A program made the position numbers and the translations under genes. A stretch of 64,000 nucleotides of DNA. It comes from Mycobacterium sp. SVM_VP21 (GTDB lineage: Bacteria; Actinomycetota; Actinomycetes; Mycobacteriales; Mycobacteriaceae). The stretch spans positions 1,984,001-2,048,000 of the forward strand of contig CP101406.1 in assembly GCA_024758765.1 (NCBI GenBank). Direction: 5' to 3'. This document shows positions 26,894-37,427 of the stretch, one piece after another. Position 1 is the first letter of the stretch. The number at the start of each line of letters is the position of its first letter. The notes beneath the pieces were generated by a model. That model was not told where the DNA came from. It did not search any database and worked only from the letters and a program-made list of their open reading frames with translations.

Positions 26894-26942
26894 TCGGCCG
26901 ATCGTTTGACCAATTTCGAATCAGCACAGTTAGGAAACTCGG

Positions 26943-29900
26943 ATGGCTAAGAACGACGGTCGGGTTGTGCGTCAGCGGCAGCGGGGCCGTCGGGTGGCAG
27001 GCGCCGGTACGGCGGTGGGCGCGTTTCTGGCGCTTGGCTTGACGCCGTTGGCGCTGCCGCCGGTCGCGCATGCCGATGTGGAATTGGACTGGATCGTCGA
27101 TCTGCTGGGGCCGACGCTCGGTGACTCGTTGATCGGTTCGTCCGGCGATTTGCCATGGACAGCGGAGTCCACCAATCCGGATACGTTGACCGATTTGGTC
27201 AATAGCTGGTTCTACACCCCGATGTATGACCTCGGGCAGCTGTGGATCACCAGCTCGGTCGGTGCGTTCCTCGACGAGTACCTGATCAACCCGCTGCCGC
27301 AGTTGCTCTTCGGGCAGGACCTGATCGGCAACGGAGCCGATGGTATCGATGGCGGCACCTTGGCCGAGGCCGCCGGCGGGGCCGGCGGCTTGTGGTTCGG
27401 CGACGGCGGTGCCGGTGGTGTCGCCGCTGACGGCACCGGTGGTGCCGGCGGGGATGCGGGGTCGTTCGGCAACGGTGGCGACGGTGGTGCCGGTGTCCTC
27501 GGTGGCGATGGTGGTGCCGGTGGCGCTGGCGGCTGGTTCATGGGTATCGGCGGCGACGGCGGTTCCGGTGGGGCCGGCGCGCTGGGTATCGACGGCGGCC
27601 TCGGCGGCGCCGGCGGTGCAGGCGCGGGCCTGCTGTTCGGCAACGGTGGTGTCGGCGGTGCGGGTGGCATCGGCGGAACCGGCACGGTGGGCGCCGCGGG
27701 TGGTGCCGGTGTCACCGGCGATAACGGCGGTGTCGGTGGTGCCGGCGGCAATGGTGGTGCCGGCGGCCGCGGTGGCTGGCTGATCGGATCCGGCGGCAAC
27801 GGTGGTGCCGGCGCACTGGGCGGCACCGGTGGTGTCGGCGGGGCCGGCGGTAATGGCCTGGACGCCATCGTGGCCGGGGCGGCCGGCGGAGACGCCGGTG
27901 ACGGCGGGCTCGGTGGTACCGGTGGTGTGGGCGGATCCGGTGGTGCCGGCGGTGCGAGCGGTTTGCTGGGGGCGACGGGTTCGACCGGCGTCGGCGCTAT
28001 CGGCGGTAACGGCGGTGCCGGTGGCGCGGCCGGTAACGGCGGCGCGGGCGCCGACGGCGGTGCCGGATCGGCCGGAGGCGCCGGTGGTGCCGGCGGTGAC
28101 CAGGGTCTCGGTGGCGCCGGTGGTGCCGGCGGCGCCAACGGCGACGGCACCCATGCCGCGAGTGGCGTGACGGGCGGTACCGGTGTCGGCGGCGGCAATG
28201 GTGGCGCGGGTGGCGACGGCGGCGACGCCATGGTCGCCGGTCAGGCCGGTGGCCAAGGCGGTGCCGGCGGTGACGCCGGGCGCAGCGGTAATGGCGGTGC
28301 CGGTGGTGACGGTGGCGCCGGTATGGCCGGTGCGGCCGGGGTGACCAGTGGCAACGGCAATGGCACCAACGGCGGCAATGGTGGTGCTGGCGGCAACGGT
28401 GGTGCCGGTGGTGCCGGTGGCTCCGAGGCCGGTAACGGTGGGGTCGGCGGCAATGGTGGTGCCGCCGGTGTCGGTGGCGCCGGTGGGGCCGGAGTCGCCG
28501 GAACCAACGGCACGGACGCCGTTGCGGGCAGCGGCTCGGCGGGCAACGACGGCACCGACGGTGGCAACGGTGGCGTCGGTGGTAAGGGCGGCGTCGGCGG
28601 CAACGGCGGTGTCGGCGGTGCAGCGGCCAACGGCACCGTGGGAGCCCACGGTGTTGGCGGGGTCGGCGGCACCGGTGGCGCTGGTGGCGCGGCGGGTGCC
28701 GGCGGCAGCGGTGGTGACGGAGCCGGCGGCGGCAACGCTGCGGTCGCCGGTCACGGCGGTAAGGGCGGCAACGGCGGAAATGCCGGAGCGGCCGGGGCCG
28801 GCGGCAGTGGCGGCCAGGGCCCGAACGGTGCGCTGGCTACCGGTGGCGCCAACGGTGCCGCCGGCAGCGGTGCTAACGGCGGGGCCGGTGGCGATGGCGG
28901 CGCGGGCGCGGGTGTGATCGGTGGCGTTGCCCAGTCCGGCGGTACCGGCGGAGCGGGCGGTAACGCGGGGACGCTCGGCAACGGTGGCGCCGGTGGTAAC
29001 GGTGGCGTGGGCGCGGCCGGCCTGGCCGGAGTTACCAACGGTTCCGGCAACGGCACCGGCGGTGGGCTCGGTGGCAATGGCGGTAGCGGTGGTGTCGGTG
29101 GCCTCGGTGGCACCGTCGCCGGTAATGGTGGCGCCGGCGGGCAGGGTGGCACCGGCGGCGCAGGTGGGGCCGGCGGCTCCGCCAAGGACGGGATCGACGG
29201 CATCAATGCCGCGGCGGGCAGTGGCGGCAACGGCACCAATGGTGGCAACGCCACCGGCACCGGTGGCAACGGCGGTGCGGGCGGTGTCGGTGGCACCGGC
29301 GGCGCGGGTGGCGCCACGGTGGGTACCGGCAAGAGCGGGATTGACGGATCCGGTGGCGTCGGCGGTGTCGGTGGTGCCGCCGGCGACGGCGGTGACGGTG
29401 GCCGCGGTGGCGACGGTGCCGGTGGCGGCAACAATGCCGTCGCCGGTGTTGGCGGTAGCGGCGGCAACGGCGGCACGGTGGGTCAGGCCGGCACCGGTGG
29501 GGCCGGCGGCTGGAACGCCGGGCACACGAGCCAGGCGGCGACCGGTGTGGCCGGTGCGGCGGGCAGCGCCAATGGCGGCGCCGGCGGCAACGGCGGCACG
29601 GGTGTCGGCGTGATCGGCGGTGCCCCGCAGTCCGGCGGCGCCGGCGGTGCGGGTGGTAACGCGGGCACTGTCGGTACCGGCGGTGCCGGCGGCAACGGTG
29701 GTGCGGGTGCGGCCGGCGTGGCCGGAGGACGGGACGCGTCCGGCGCCGGCCTCGCCGGTGGGCAGGGCGGTAATGGCGGCCTCGGCGGTCACGGCGGCAA
29801 CGGTGGCACGGTCTCGGGTGACGGCGGCGTCGGCGGTGCCGGTGGTGCCGGCGGTGCCGGCGGCACGGGCGGCAACGCCGGCTTCGTGGCGCCGGGCACC

Positions 29901-32900
29901 GGTGCCTCCGGACTCAGCGGCGGCAACGGCGGGGTGGGCGGCACCGGTGGGCTCGGCGGGGTCGGCGGCAACGCGACCAACGGCGCCGGCGGTGTCGGTG
30001 GCCAGGGCGGCGCGGCAGGTGCGGCCGGTAACGGCGGCAATGGCGGCGTGGGCACCGGCGGTGGGGCCGGCGCGGTGGCCGGCAGCGGCGGCAATGGCGG
30101 TGCCGGTGGACAGGCCGGGTCGGCCGGGAGCGGCGGGCAGGGTGGTGTCGGCAACGGCACTCAGGCCTCGTCCGGAACCATCGGCAGTGCCGGCGGCGGC
30201 GGCAATGGCGGCCAGGGCGGCCGCGGCGGCGACGGCAAGATCGCGACCGACGGCACGGCACAGGTCGGCGGCGCCGGCGGTGCGGGCGGTAACGCCGGGC
30301 CGACCGGTAACGGTGGACGTGGTGGCGACGGCGGTGCGGGCTCGAACGGCGTCTCCGGTGCCGCGGGCAGTGGCCTGGCCGGCACCAACGGCGCGGTCGG
30401 CGGCGCCGGCGGTGCGGGCGGTGCGGGCGGCGCACTTTCCGGCAACGGCGGCGCCGGTGGTGTCGGCGGGCACGGCGGCAACGGTGGTGCCGGCGGTACC
30501 GGTATCAGCGGTGTCGACGGCACCGATGCGATTGCCGGCAGCGGCGGTAACGGCGGCAACGGCGGGGACGCCAGCGGTGTCGGCGGTAACGGCGGCGACG
30601 GCGCGGCCGGCGGTACCGGCGGTGCGGGCGGTGCGGCGGCCAACGGCATCGCGGGTGCGGCCGGTGTCGGCGGCATCGGCGGCGACGGCGGATCGGGCGG
30701 TAACGCCGGGACCGGCGGCCGCGGCGGTGACGGCGCCGGCGGTGGCGCCAATGCCGCCGCGGGTAACGGCGGCAACGGCGGTAAGGGTGGTGAAGGCCCC
30801 GGCGAGGGCGGTGCCGCGGGCCAGGGTGGCATGAGCGGTGACGGAGCTTCCCAGCGTGCCAACGGCACAGACGGGGTGGATGGACACGCGGGAACCGGCG
30901 GTGCCGGCGGTAACGGCGGTGTCGGTCAGGGCATGATCGGCGCCACCCCGCAGGCCGGCGGCGACGGCGGCACCGGCGGCCAGGGCGGTTCGACCGGCAA
31001 TGGCGGTGCCGGCGGTAACGGCGGCGTGGGTGCGACCGGCGTGGCCGGCGTGACGGACGGTTCCGGCAACGGCACCAACGGTGGTGTCGGCGGGGCCGGC
31101 GGCAATGGCGGCGTCGGTGGCCTGGGCGGGAGTGTCTCGGGTAACGGCGGTGCCGGTGGCCAGGGCGGCGGCGGCGGCGCCGGTGGCGCCGGCGGCTCAG
31201 GCAAGGACGGGACTGCCGGCATCGATGCCACGGCAGGCAGCGGCGGCAACGGTGGTAACGGTGGTGACGCCACCGGTCACGGCGGCACCGGCGGGCAGGG
31301 CGGTGTCGGTGGCACCGGCGGTCTGGGCGGCGCGGCGGTAGGCATCGGCAACGTCGGGGTCGGCGGTGCCGGCGGTGTCGGCGGTGCTGGCGGCGCGGCC
31401 GGTGACGGCGGTGACGGTGGCCGCGGCGGCAACGGTGCCGGTGGCGGCGCCAACGCCGTGGCCGGCTACGGCGGCAACGGCGGCAGCGCCGGTGCGGTGG
31501 GCCAGGCGGGCACCGGTGGGGCCGGGGGCTGGAATGCCGGACACACCAGTCAGGCGGCGACCGGTGCGCTCGGTGCAGCAGGCAGTGCGGACGGTGGCGC
31601 CGGCGGCAACGGCGGTACCGGCCAGGTGCTGGGCGGCGGGATCGCGCAGACCGGCGGCCGCGGCGGTGATGGTGGAAAGGCCGGCGATGTCGGCACTGGC
31701 GGGGCCGGCGGCAATGGTGGTGCCGGCGCCACCGGTAACACCGGCGTGGTCGACGGCAACGGCAACGGCACCAACGGCACCAACGGTGGCCTAGGCGGCA
31801 ATGGCGGTATCGGCGGCGCTGGCGGCACCATCTCCGGTGACGGCGGTGCGGGCGGTAAGGGCGGCGCCGGTGGCAATGGTGGCGACGGTGGCAAGGGTGC
31901 CGACGCCAGCAGCGTGAGCGTCAACGGTGGCAAGGGCGGCAACGCCGGCAGCGGCGGTGTGGGCGGCATCGGCGGCAACGGCGGCGCCGCGCACAACGGC
32001 GACGGCGGCGCCGGCGGTGCGGGCGGAGCAGCCGGCAATGCCGGTAACGGTGGCTGGGGCGGTAACGGCACCGGCGGTGGCGGCACCGCGATCGCCAGCA
32101 ATGGTGGTAACGGCGGTGCCGGTGGCGAGCGCGGTACCGCTGGAACCGGTGGTATCGGTGGCGCCGGTGGCGCCGGTGGGTCCAACGGCACCGACGGCGC
32201 TCAGGGCGCTGCCGCAACGGGCGGCAATGGCGGTAACGGCGGCGCCGGTGGCAAGGGCGACGGCGTAACCGGCAACGTCGGCCAGGCCGGCGGCAACGGC
32301 GGTCTCGGCGGTGCGGCCGGCAGCCAGGGCAACGGTGGAAACGGCGGGTCCGGCGGTGCCGGTGCGGTCGGCACCAACCCGGCCACCCCGACCTCGGGCG
32401 GGAGCAGCCCGAACGCGAGCAGCGGCGGCAGCGGCAGTGACTGTGGTGGCGGCGGTAGCACTTCCTCGTGTACGGCCGGCACCGGCGGAGTCGGCACGGC
32501 CGGCAATAACGCCAATAACGGCGGGCACCTGCAGAACGGTGGCACCGGCGGCACCGGTGGTGAAGCCAGCACCGGGGCCTGGCTGGGGCAGACGGCGACC
32601 GGTGGTAAGGGCGGGTCCGGTGGTACCGGCGGGGTGAGCGCCAACGGCGGCAATGGCGGCACTGGCGGCTATGCCTACGTCGGTGGTAGCTCCAGCTCCG
32701 CGGTCGGCGGTGCTGGCGGCACCGGCGGCAACGGTGGCGATGGCATCAGCGGGGTCACCGGCGGTGCCGGTGGTGCCGGTGGTGCCGGTGGTGCTGCCGG
32801 CTCGGTCTCCGGCGTCGGCGGTGACGGCGGCGTCGGTGGCGCCGGGGGTAACGGTGGCGACGGCACTAACGGCGGCAATGGCGGCACCGGCGGCCACGGC

Positions 32901-33362
32901 GGCGAGGCGCACATGCAAGCGCCCATCGCCGCCACCTCGGCGACCGGAGGCAAGGGTGGTACCGGTGGCGTCGGTGGTGATGGCGGCGATGCCGGTAACG
33001 GCGGTGCCGGTGGTGCGGGTGGTGCCGCGGGAGCGGCTGGCGGCCAGGGGGTGGCCGGTCAAGCCGGGCGCGGCGGTTTCGGTGGTGACGGCGGCCAAGC
33101 CGGCAACGGAGGTTCCGGCGGTAACGGCGGTGATGGTGGCGACGCCACGCGCAGCACTAGCTACGGCGACCGCAACGTGGGTGCCGGCGGCACTGGTGGT
33201 GGGGCGGGTACCGGCGGAACCGGCGCGCAGGGCGGTGCCGGTGGCGCCGGCGGACAGCAGGCCGACGGAACGTTTGCCCCTAACGGCAACAACGGCAACA
33301 ACACCACGAACGGCAACGACGGGTCCGCGGGCGGTAGCGGCAGCAGCGGCCACCAGGGCTAG
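26943..33362 (+). CDS. PGRS-domain protein with signal peptide, no PE domain (2139 aa)
   Basis: Tandem paralogue of the preceding gene. The signal peptide contains [19 protein letters not shown] and is cleaved near AHA-Asp45. The linker has [18 protein letters not shown], and [12 protein letters not shown] enters the PGRS region at about residue 128. The domain contains long-period super-repeats of about 212-234 residues, each with landmarks such as [34 protein letters not shown] and AVAGxGGNGG. A Ser/Asn-rich segment with two Cys ([14 protein letters not shown]) lies near residue 1840, and the tail is Asn-rich and ends SSGHQG. It is probably a surface or cell-wall protein; no function can be assigned. 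Confidence 0.85.
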   Translation: MAKNDGRVVRQRQRGRRVAGAGTAVGAFLALGLTPLALPPVAHADVELDWIVDLLGPTLGDSLIGSSGDLPWTAESTNPDTLTDLVNSWFYTPMYDLGQLWITSSVGAFLDEYLINPLPQLLFGQDLIGNGADGIDGGTLAEAAGGAGGLWFGDGGAGGVAADGTGGAGGDAGSFGNGGDGGAGVLGGDGGAGGAGGWFMGIGGDGGSGGAGALGIDGGLGGAGGAGAGLLFGNGGVGGAGGIGGTGTVGAAGGAGVTGDNGGVGGAGGNGGAGGRGGWLIGSGGNGGAGALGGTGGVGGAGGNGLDAIVAGAAGGDAGDGGLGGTGGVGGSGGAGGASGLLGATGSTGVGAIGGNGGAGGAAGNGGAGADGGAGSAGGAGGAGGDQGLGGAGGAGGANGDGTHAASGVTGGTGVGGGNGGAGGDGGDAMVAGQAGGQGGAGGDAGRSGNGGAGGDGGAGMAGAAGVTSGNGNGTNGGNGGAGGNGGAGGAGGSEAGNGGVGGNGGAAGVGGAGGAGVAGTNGTDAVAGSGSAGNDGTDGGNGGVGGKGGVGGNGGVGGAAANGTVGAHGVGGVGGTGGAGGAAGAGGSGGDGAGGGNAAVAGHGGKGGNGGNAGAAGAGGSGGQGPNGALATGGANGAAGSGANGGAGGDGGAGAGVIGGVAQSGGTGGAGGNAGTLGNGGAGGNGGVGAAGLAGVTNGSGNGTGGGLGGNGGSGGVGGLGGTVAGNGGAGGQGGTGGAGGAGGSAKDGIDGINAAAGSGGNGTNGGNATGTGGNGGAGGVGGTGGAGGATVGTGKSGIDGSGGVGGVGGAAGDGGDGGRGGDGAGGGNNAVAGVGGSGGNGGTVGQAGTGGAGGWNAGHTSQAATGVAGAAGSANGGAGGNGGTGVGVIGGAPQSGGAGGAGGNAGTVGTGGAGGNGGAGAAGVAGGRDASGAGLAGGQGGNGGLGGHGGNGGTVSGDGGVGGAGGAGGAGGTGGNAGFVAPGTGASGLSGGNGGVGGTGGLGGVGGNATNGAGGVGGQGGAAGAAGNGGNGGVGTGGGAGAVAGSGGNGGAGGQAGSAGSGGQGGVGNGTQASSGTIGSAGGGGNGGQGGRGGDGKIATDGTAQVGGAGGAGGNAGPTGNGGRGGDGGAGSNGVSGAAGSGLAGTNGAVGGAGGAGGAGGALSGNGGAGGVGGHGGNGGAGGTGISGVDGTDAIAGSGGNGGNGGDASGVGGNGGDGAAGGTGGAGGAAANGIAGAAGVGGIGGDGGSGGNAGTGGRGGDGAGGGANAAAGNGGNGGKGGEGPGEGGAAGQGGMSGDGASQRANGTDGVDGHAGTGGAGGNGGVGQGMIGATPQAGGDGGTGGQGGSTGNGGAGGNGGVGATGVAGVTDGSGNGTNGGVGGAGGNGGVGGLGGSVSGNGGAGGQGGGGGAGGAGGSGKDGTAGIDATAGSGGNGGNGGDATGHGGTGGQGGVGGTGGLGGAAVGIGNVGVGGAGGVGGAGGAAGDGGDGGRGGNGAGGGANAVAGYGGNGGSAGAVGQAGTGGAGGWNAGHTSQAATGALGAAGSADGGAGGNGGTGQVLGGGIAQTGGRGGDGGKAGDVGTGGAGGNGGAGATGNTGVVDGNGNGTNGTNGGLGGNGGIGGAGGTISGDGGAGGKGGAGGNGGDGGKGADASSVSVNGGKGGNAGSGGVGGIGGNGGAAHNGDGGAGGAGGAAGNAGNGGWGGNGTGGGGTAIASNGGNGGAGGERGTAGTGGIGGAGGAGGSNGTDGAQGAAATGGNGGNGGAGGKGDGVTGNVGQAGGNGGLGGAAGSQGNGGNGGSGGAGAVGTNPATPTSGGSSPNASSGGSGSDCGGGGSTSSCTAGTGGVGTAGNNANNGGHLQNGGTGGTGGEASTGAWLGQTATGGKGGSGGTGGVSANGGNGGTGGYAYVGGSSSSAVGGAGGTGGNGGDGISGVTGGAGGAGGAGGAAGSVSGVGGDGGVGGAGGNGGDGTNGGNGGTGGHGGEAHMQAPIAATSATGGKGGTGGVGGDGGDAGNGGAGGAGGAAGAAGGQGVAGQAGRGGFGGDGGQAGNGGSGGNGGDGGDATRSTSYGDRNVGAGGTGGGAGTGGTGAQGGAGGAGGQQADGTFAPNGNNGNNTTNGNDGSAGGSGSSGHQG
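28743..31460 (+). repeat. PGRS super-repeats of about 212-234 residues
   Basis: The landmark AVAGxGG or its variant recurs at 28743, 29439, 30075, 30756 and 31458, giving intervals of 696, 636, 681 and 702 bp. All are multiples of three. The same landmark in the upstream PGRS gene recurs at 24193 and 24892, 699 bp apart. The modules share an order of subsegments, so they arose by duplication of long blocks rather than of GGX units alone. Confidence 0.75.
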
Positions 33363-33391
33363 CCACCGTCAGCGGGTTCTACAGTCGACGA

Positions 33392-35233
33392 ATGACGCCC
33401 ACCCCGGACACCCTGCTGGACCTGCTGCTGCAGCAGGCCGACCGCCGGGCCGATCAGGTTGCGTTTCGGTACTGCCCCGAAGGGGACGCCGAGCAGGGTC
33501 GGCTCACCTACCGGGAACTGGACACCAGGGCGCGGGCGATCGCGGCTGGCCTGCAACGCCACGGCGCTGCAGGCCAGCGGGTGCTGCTGTTCAGCCATCC
33601 GGGTCTAGACAGCGTCGCGGGCTTCTTCGGCTGCTTCTACGCGGGAGCGGTGGCGGTTCCGGTCGACGAGCAGTGGCCGACGAAGCGGGCAGCGGCCGTC
33701 ATTCCCGACGCTCGGGCCCAGTTCGCGCTGTCCACGGCCGACCGGCAGGCGAAGTTGCGGGCCAAGGTGGAAACCCTGTCGCAGGGACCGCTGCACTGGG
33801 CGACCCTCGACGAGCCGGAGGCGGACCCCGACAGCTGGATACTGCCGCCCATCGACTCCCACATCCCCGCCGTGCTGCAGTACACCTCCGGTTCCACCGG
33901 GTCCCCCAAGGGTGTGGTGCTCAACCACAGCAACTACCTGCACAACCTGGCGGGCATGTGCGCGGCGTGGCGACTCGGCTTCGACGGCTCACCGATCGAC
34001 GACCCGACCATCGGGGTGTCCTGGCTGCCGAACTTTCACGACCTCGGCTTCGTCGGCGGTGTGCTGGCCCCGCTCTACATCGGCGGCACCATGGTGCTGC
34101 TGTCCCGCAGTTCCTTCTTCATGCGCCCGATCCGGTGGATGCAGGCCATGTCGAAGTATCGCGCCGAGATCAGCGCGGCCCCCAACCTGGGCTATCACCT
34201 CTGCGTCAAACGCACCAGTGAGGCCGAGCGCGCCGGCCTGGATCTGTCGCACTGGAAGGTCGCGGTCAACGGTGGTGACCCGGTGGATGCGGCCACCCTG
34301 GACAGCTTCGCCGAGACCTTCGCACCGGCGGGGTTCGCCCCGGAGGCGTTCCTGCCGGCCTACGGGCTGGCCGAGGCCACCCTGGCGGTCACCGGCGGAT
34401 CGGCTTCGCCTATGCCGGTGATTCGACACATCGACCGTCGTGCGCTGGGCGAGGACCGCGCGGTCGACGCCGTAGCCGAGAACCCCGAGGCCGCGCCGGT
34501 AGTGGGCTGTGGTCGACCCGGCGGAGGCCAGGAGGTCGTCGTCGTCGACCCGGACACCCGTCGGCGCTGCTCGGACGACGAAGTGGGCGAGATCTGGGTG
34601 GCCGGTCCCAGCGTCGCGCAGGGTTACTGGCGCAAGCCGGCGGACACCGCGCGGACCTTCTCGGCGTTTTTGGCCGACACCGGGCAGGGCCCGTTCCTGA
34701 GGACCGGGGATCGGGGATTCCTGCATGATGGCGAACTGTTCATCGTCGGCCGGTGCCAGGACCTCATCACCATCGACGGCACCCACTACTACCCCAACGA
34801 CATCGAAATGACTGTGCAGGCCTGCGATCCGGTGCTGTTGGCGGGCCGCGGCGCGGTGTTCGCGGTCGAACCGAGATGGAACGCCGTCGAGCAATTGACG
34901 GTGGTGCAGGAAGTGCACCGCCATCACACGGTCGAGCTCGGCGAGGTCATCGAGAAGATCCGGGCTGCGATCGACACCCACCACAAGATCCAGGCGCACA
35001 CCGTGCTGCTGGTCAAGCCGATGAGCATTCCCACCACGACCAGCGGCAAGATTCAGCGCAACGCCTGCCGGGAGAAGCTCCTCGCTCGCGAGCTGACGGC
35101 GGTCGCCGAATGGCGAGCGGATCCACCGGGTAGCCGGGGCGTCGACATGCAACAGGTGAAGGCTGGCCTGGCCCGGGCCATCGGCGGGATGTTGGTACGC
35201 CGGTATTGGGAGCCCCCCGAAACCGGGGTATAG
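33392..35233 (+). CDS. Fatty acyl-AMP ligase (FadD-type FAAL)
   Basis: 613 residues from ATG 33392. The adenylation motif YTSGSTGSPKGV lies near residue 164, with ASxAPNLGYHLC-like and AYGLAEATLAV core motifs, RTGDRGFLHDGELFI and the end IPTTTSGKIQR. FAALs activate a fatty acid as acyl-AMP and usually hand it to an acyl-carrier domain of a polyketide or peptide synthase. No such partner lies in the window. The gene follows the second PGRS gene by 29 bp without a clear ribosome site, so it may have its own promoter. Confidence 0.88.
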   Translation: MTPTPDTLLDLLLQQADRRADQVAFRYCPEGDAEQGRLTYRELDTRARAIAAGLQRHGAAGQRVLLFSHPGLDSVAGFFGCFYAGAVAVPVDEQWPTKRAAAVIPDARAQFALSTADRQAKLRAKVETLSQGPLHWATLDEPEADPDSWILPPIDSHIPAVLQYTSGSTGSPKGVVLNHSNYLHNLAGMCAAWRLGFDGSPIDDPTIGVSWLPNFHDLGFVGGVLAPLYIGGTMVLLSRSSFFMRPIRWMQAMSKYRAEISAAPNLGYHLCVKRTSEAERAGLDLSHWKVAVNGGDPVDAATLDSFAETFAPAGFAPEAFLPAYGLAEATLAVTGGSASPMPVIRHIDRRALGEDRAVDAVAENPEAAPVVGCGRPGGGQEVVVVDPDTRRRCSDDEVGEIWVAGPSVAQGYWRKPADTARTFSAFLADTGQGPFLRTGDRGFLHDGELFIVGRCQDLITIDGTHYYPNDIEMTVQACDPVLLAGRGAVFAVEPRWNAVEQLTVVQEVHRHHTVELGEVIEKIRAAIDTHHKIQAHTVLLVKPMSIPTTTSGKIQRNACREKLLARELTAVAEWRADPPGSRGVDMQQVKAGLARAIGGMLVRRYWEPPETGV

Positions 35234-35337
35234 CCGCACAGCGAACCCCGCTGTCGCGCGAAGGCGGGCAACAAACACATCCCTTGCTCGTCGTGGCTGC
35301 TGTGACAGATGGGGCCGCAGCCTCCATCATGGAGACC

Positions 35338-36396
35338 ATGGACCTGCCTGTGGTGCCGCCGGTCGATCCGATGCTGGCCAAGGCGGCCGTCAAGGTTCCC
35401 CAGGACGCGGGCTGCTGGTCCTACGAACCCAAATGGGATGGCTTCCGTGCCATTGTGTTTCGTGACGGCGACGACGTGCTGCTGCAGTCGCGCAACGGCA
35501 AACCGCTGAGCCGTTATTTCCCGGAATTGCTGACCGCGCTGCGCGCCGAGACCGCCCCGCGTTGTGTGCTCGACGGTGAAGTGGTGGTGCCGCGCCAGAT
35601 CGGCGGGCGGACCCGGCTGGACTGGGACTCGCTGAGCCAGCGGATTCACCCCGCGGACAGTCGGGTGCGGTTGCTGGCCGAACAGACGCCCGCGCAGTTC
35701 ATCGCCTTCGACGCATTGGCCACCGGTTCGGCCTCGCTGCTCGACGAGCCGTTTCGGGTGCGGCGCGATGCGCTGGCCGATCTGATCACCGGCGGCGCCA
35801 GCTGTCACATCACCCGGGCCACCGCCGACCCCGAACAGGCCACCCGCTGGCTCACCACGTTCGAAGGTGCTGGGCTGGACGGGGTGGTTGCCAAGCGGAA
35901 TGACGGGCCGTATCTGCCCGGCAAGCGCGAGATGGTGAAGGTCAAACACCACCGGGACGCTGACTGCGTGGTGATGGGTTACCGCATCCATAAGAGCGGC
36001 GTCGGCATCGGTTCGCTGCTCTTGGGGCTGTATCGCCCCGACGGCGAGCTGGCGATGGTGGGCGGCTCGTCGGCGTTCACCGACGCCGATCGGCTCAAGC
36101 TCCAAGCCGAGCTGGAGCCGCTGCGCATCGGTGACGTCCGCGACGGCGAACCGAGCCGATGGAACTCTGCCTCGAAAGGGAAAGACAAGCAGTGGGTCCC
36201 GATCCGGCCCGAGCGTGTCGCCGAGGTCGCCTACGACCAGATGGAAGGGGTGGGGGTACCGCCCGCTTGCGGGGGACGCTTTCGGCACACCGTGAAGCTG
36301 CTGCGGTGGCGCCCCGAGCGGGACCCGGCTAGCTGCACCTTCGATCAGCTCGAGGTGCCGCTGAACTACGACCTCGCCGACGTACTGGAGACCTGA
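35338..36396 (+). CDS. ligC: ATP-dependent DNA ligase, LigC type
   Basis: 352 residues from ATG 35338, with GGAG six bases before; ATG 35329 is also in frame. The adenylation motif I is EPKWDGF with the AMP-accepting Lys32, motif III-like FIAFDALA, motif IV GLDGVVAKR and motif V EMVKVKHH. The OB domain follows. It seals nicks and acts in backup end-joining and base-excision repair with the adjacent primase-polymerase. The order matches Rv3731-Rv3730c. Confidence 0.92.
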   Translation: MDLPVVPPVDPMLAKAAVKVPQDAGCWSYEPKWDGFRAIVFRDGDDVLLQSRNGKPLSRYFPELLTALRAETAPRCVLDGEVVVPRQIGGRTRLDWDSLSQRIHPADSRVRLLAEQTPAQFIAFDALATGSASLLDEPFRVRRDALADLITGGASCHITRATADPEQATRWLTTFEGAGLDGVVAKRNDGPYLPGKREMVKVKHHRDADCVVMGYRIHKSGVGIGSLLLGLYRPDGELAMVGGSSAFTDADRLKLQAELEPLRIGDVRDGEPSRWNSASKGKDKQWVPIRPERVAEVAYDQMEGVGVPPACGGRFRHTVKLLRWRPERDPASCTFDQLEVPLNYDLADVLET

Positions 36397-36397
36397 G

Positions 36398-37372
36398 ATG
36401 GCCGGCCCCGAAGAATTGGACGTCAGTGGCACCGCCGTCCGTTTCACCAGCGGCGACAAGGTGTACTTCCCTCGGTTGGGTGACGACGGCACCAAGCGGG
36501 CACTGGCCGATTACTACCTGGCGGTGGCGGGCGGGCCGCTGCTGCACGCCCTGGCCGACCGGCCCAGCCACCTGCAGCGGTTTCCCGACGGGATTCAAGG
36601 CGACGAGGTCTACCAGAAGCGGCTGCCGCGGGGGCATCCGGACAGCCTGCAGTCCTGCCAAGTGACCTTCCCGTCCGGCCGTACCGCCGACGTCCTCAAG
36701 GTCACCCGGCCCGCCGACATCCTGTGGGCCGTGCAGATGAGCACCGTGACCTTCCATCCCTGGCCGGTACGCTGCCCCGACACGGACCACCCCGACGAGC
36801 TGCGCATCGACCTGGACCCGCAGCCCGGCACCGGCTTTGCCGAGGCACGTGCGGTCGCGCTTGAGGTGGTGCGGCCGCTGCTCGACGAGCTCGGGCTGGT
36901 CGGCTATGTCAAGACCTCCGGCGGCCGCGGCCTGCACGTCTACCTGCGGATTAAGACCGACTGGGATTTCATCGAGGTCCGCCGGGCCGGTATCGCGCTG
37001 GCCCGCGAGATCGAGCGGCGCGCACCGGACGCGGTCACCGCTGAATGGTGGAAAGAAAAGCGTGGTACGAGGGTCTTTCTGGACTTCAACCAGAATGCCC
37101 GCGACCGCACCATGGCATCGGCCTATTCGGTGCGGGCCACGCCGATCGCCACCGTGTCCACGCCGTTGACGTGGGACGAGTTGGCCGACGGCGCCGATCC
37201 GGACGACTACACCATCGGCACGGTGCCCGACCTGATCGCGCGGCGCGGTGACCCGTGGAGCACCATCGACGACCTCGAGCAGTCCCTCGAGCCGTTGTTC
37301 GACATGGTGGCTGCCGACGAAGCCCGCGGACTGGGGGACATGCCCTACCCGTCGGTGTTCCGTAGGAAGTAG
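36398..37372 (+). CDS. polD1: LigD-polymerase-like primase-polymerase (PolD1/Rv3730c-like)
   Basis: 324 residues starting 1 bp after ligC. An archaeo-eukaryotic primase-type polymerase: catalytic acidic motif RIDLDPQPG, then VKTSGGRGLHVYLRI and TMASAYSVRATPIATVSTPL, all characteristic of LigD polymerase domains. It adds ribonucleotides or deoxynucleotides at gaps and ends. No ligase or nuclease domain is fused, so it works in trans with LigC. This is the last backbone gene before the recombinase module. Confidence 0.9.
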   Translation: MAGPEELDVSGTAVRFTSGDKVYFPRLGDDGTKRALADYYLAVAGGPLLHALADRPSHLQRFPDGIQGDEVYQKRLPRGHPDSLQSCQVTFPSGRTADVLKVTRPADILWAVQMSTVTFHPWPVRCPDTDHPDELRIDLDPQPGTGFAEARAVALEVVRPLLDELGLVGYVKTSGGRGLHVYLRIKTDWDFIEVRRAGIALAREIERRAPDAVTAEWWKEKRGTRVFLDFNQNARDRTMASAYSVRATPIATVSTPLTWDELADGADPDDYTIGTVPDLIARRGDPWSTIDDLEQSLEPLFDMVAADEARGLGDMPYPSVFRRK

Positions 37373-37379
37373 GTATGTG

Positions 37380-37396
37380 CGGGCGTGTCGCGCCCG
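37380..37396. terminator. Short hairpin at the backbone/element junction
   Basis: CGGGCG-TGTCG-CGCCCG, a perfect 6-bp stem with a 5-nt loop, 8 bp after the polymerase stop and 32 bp before the first recombinase gene. It could end polD1 transcription or be part of the element's left end. Confidence 0.35.
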
Positions 37397-37427
37397 ATGG
37401 ACTTTTGATCCGGTTTACGGTGCAGTC

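Noticed and set aside
23186-30887. Very long open frames (over 1100 codons) on the strand opposite the PGRS genes
   Set aside because: GGC/GCC-rich repeats lack stop codons in several frames. The antisense products are low-complexity Ala/Thr/Arg/Pro strings without start signals, so they are by-products of the PGRS coding sequence.
21700-33360. Dense short direct repeats that might be taken for a CRISPR array
   Set aside because: The repeats are in-frame GGX codons of variable spacing with no constant repeat and unique spacers, and no cas genes are present.
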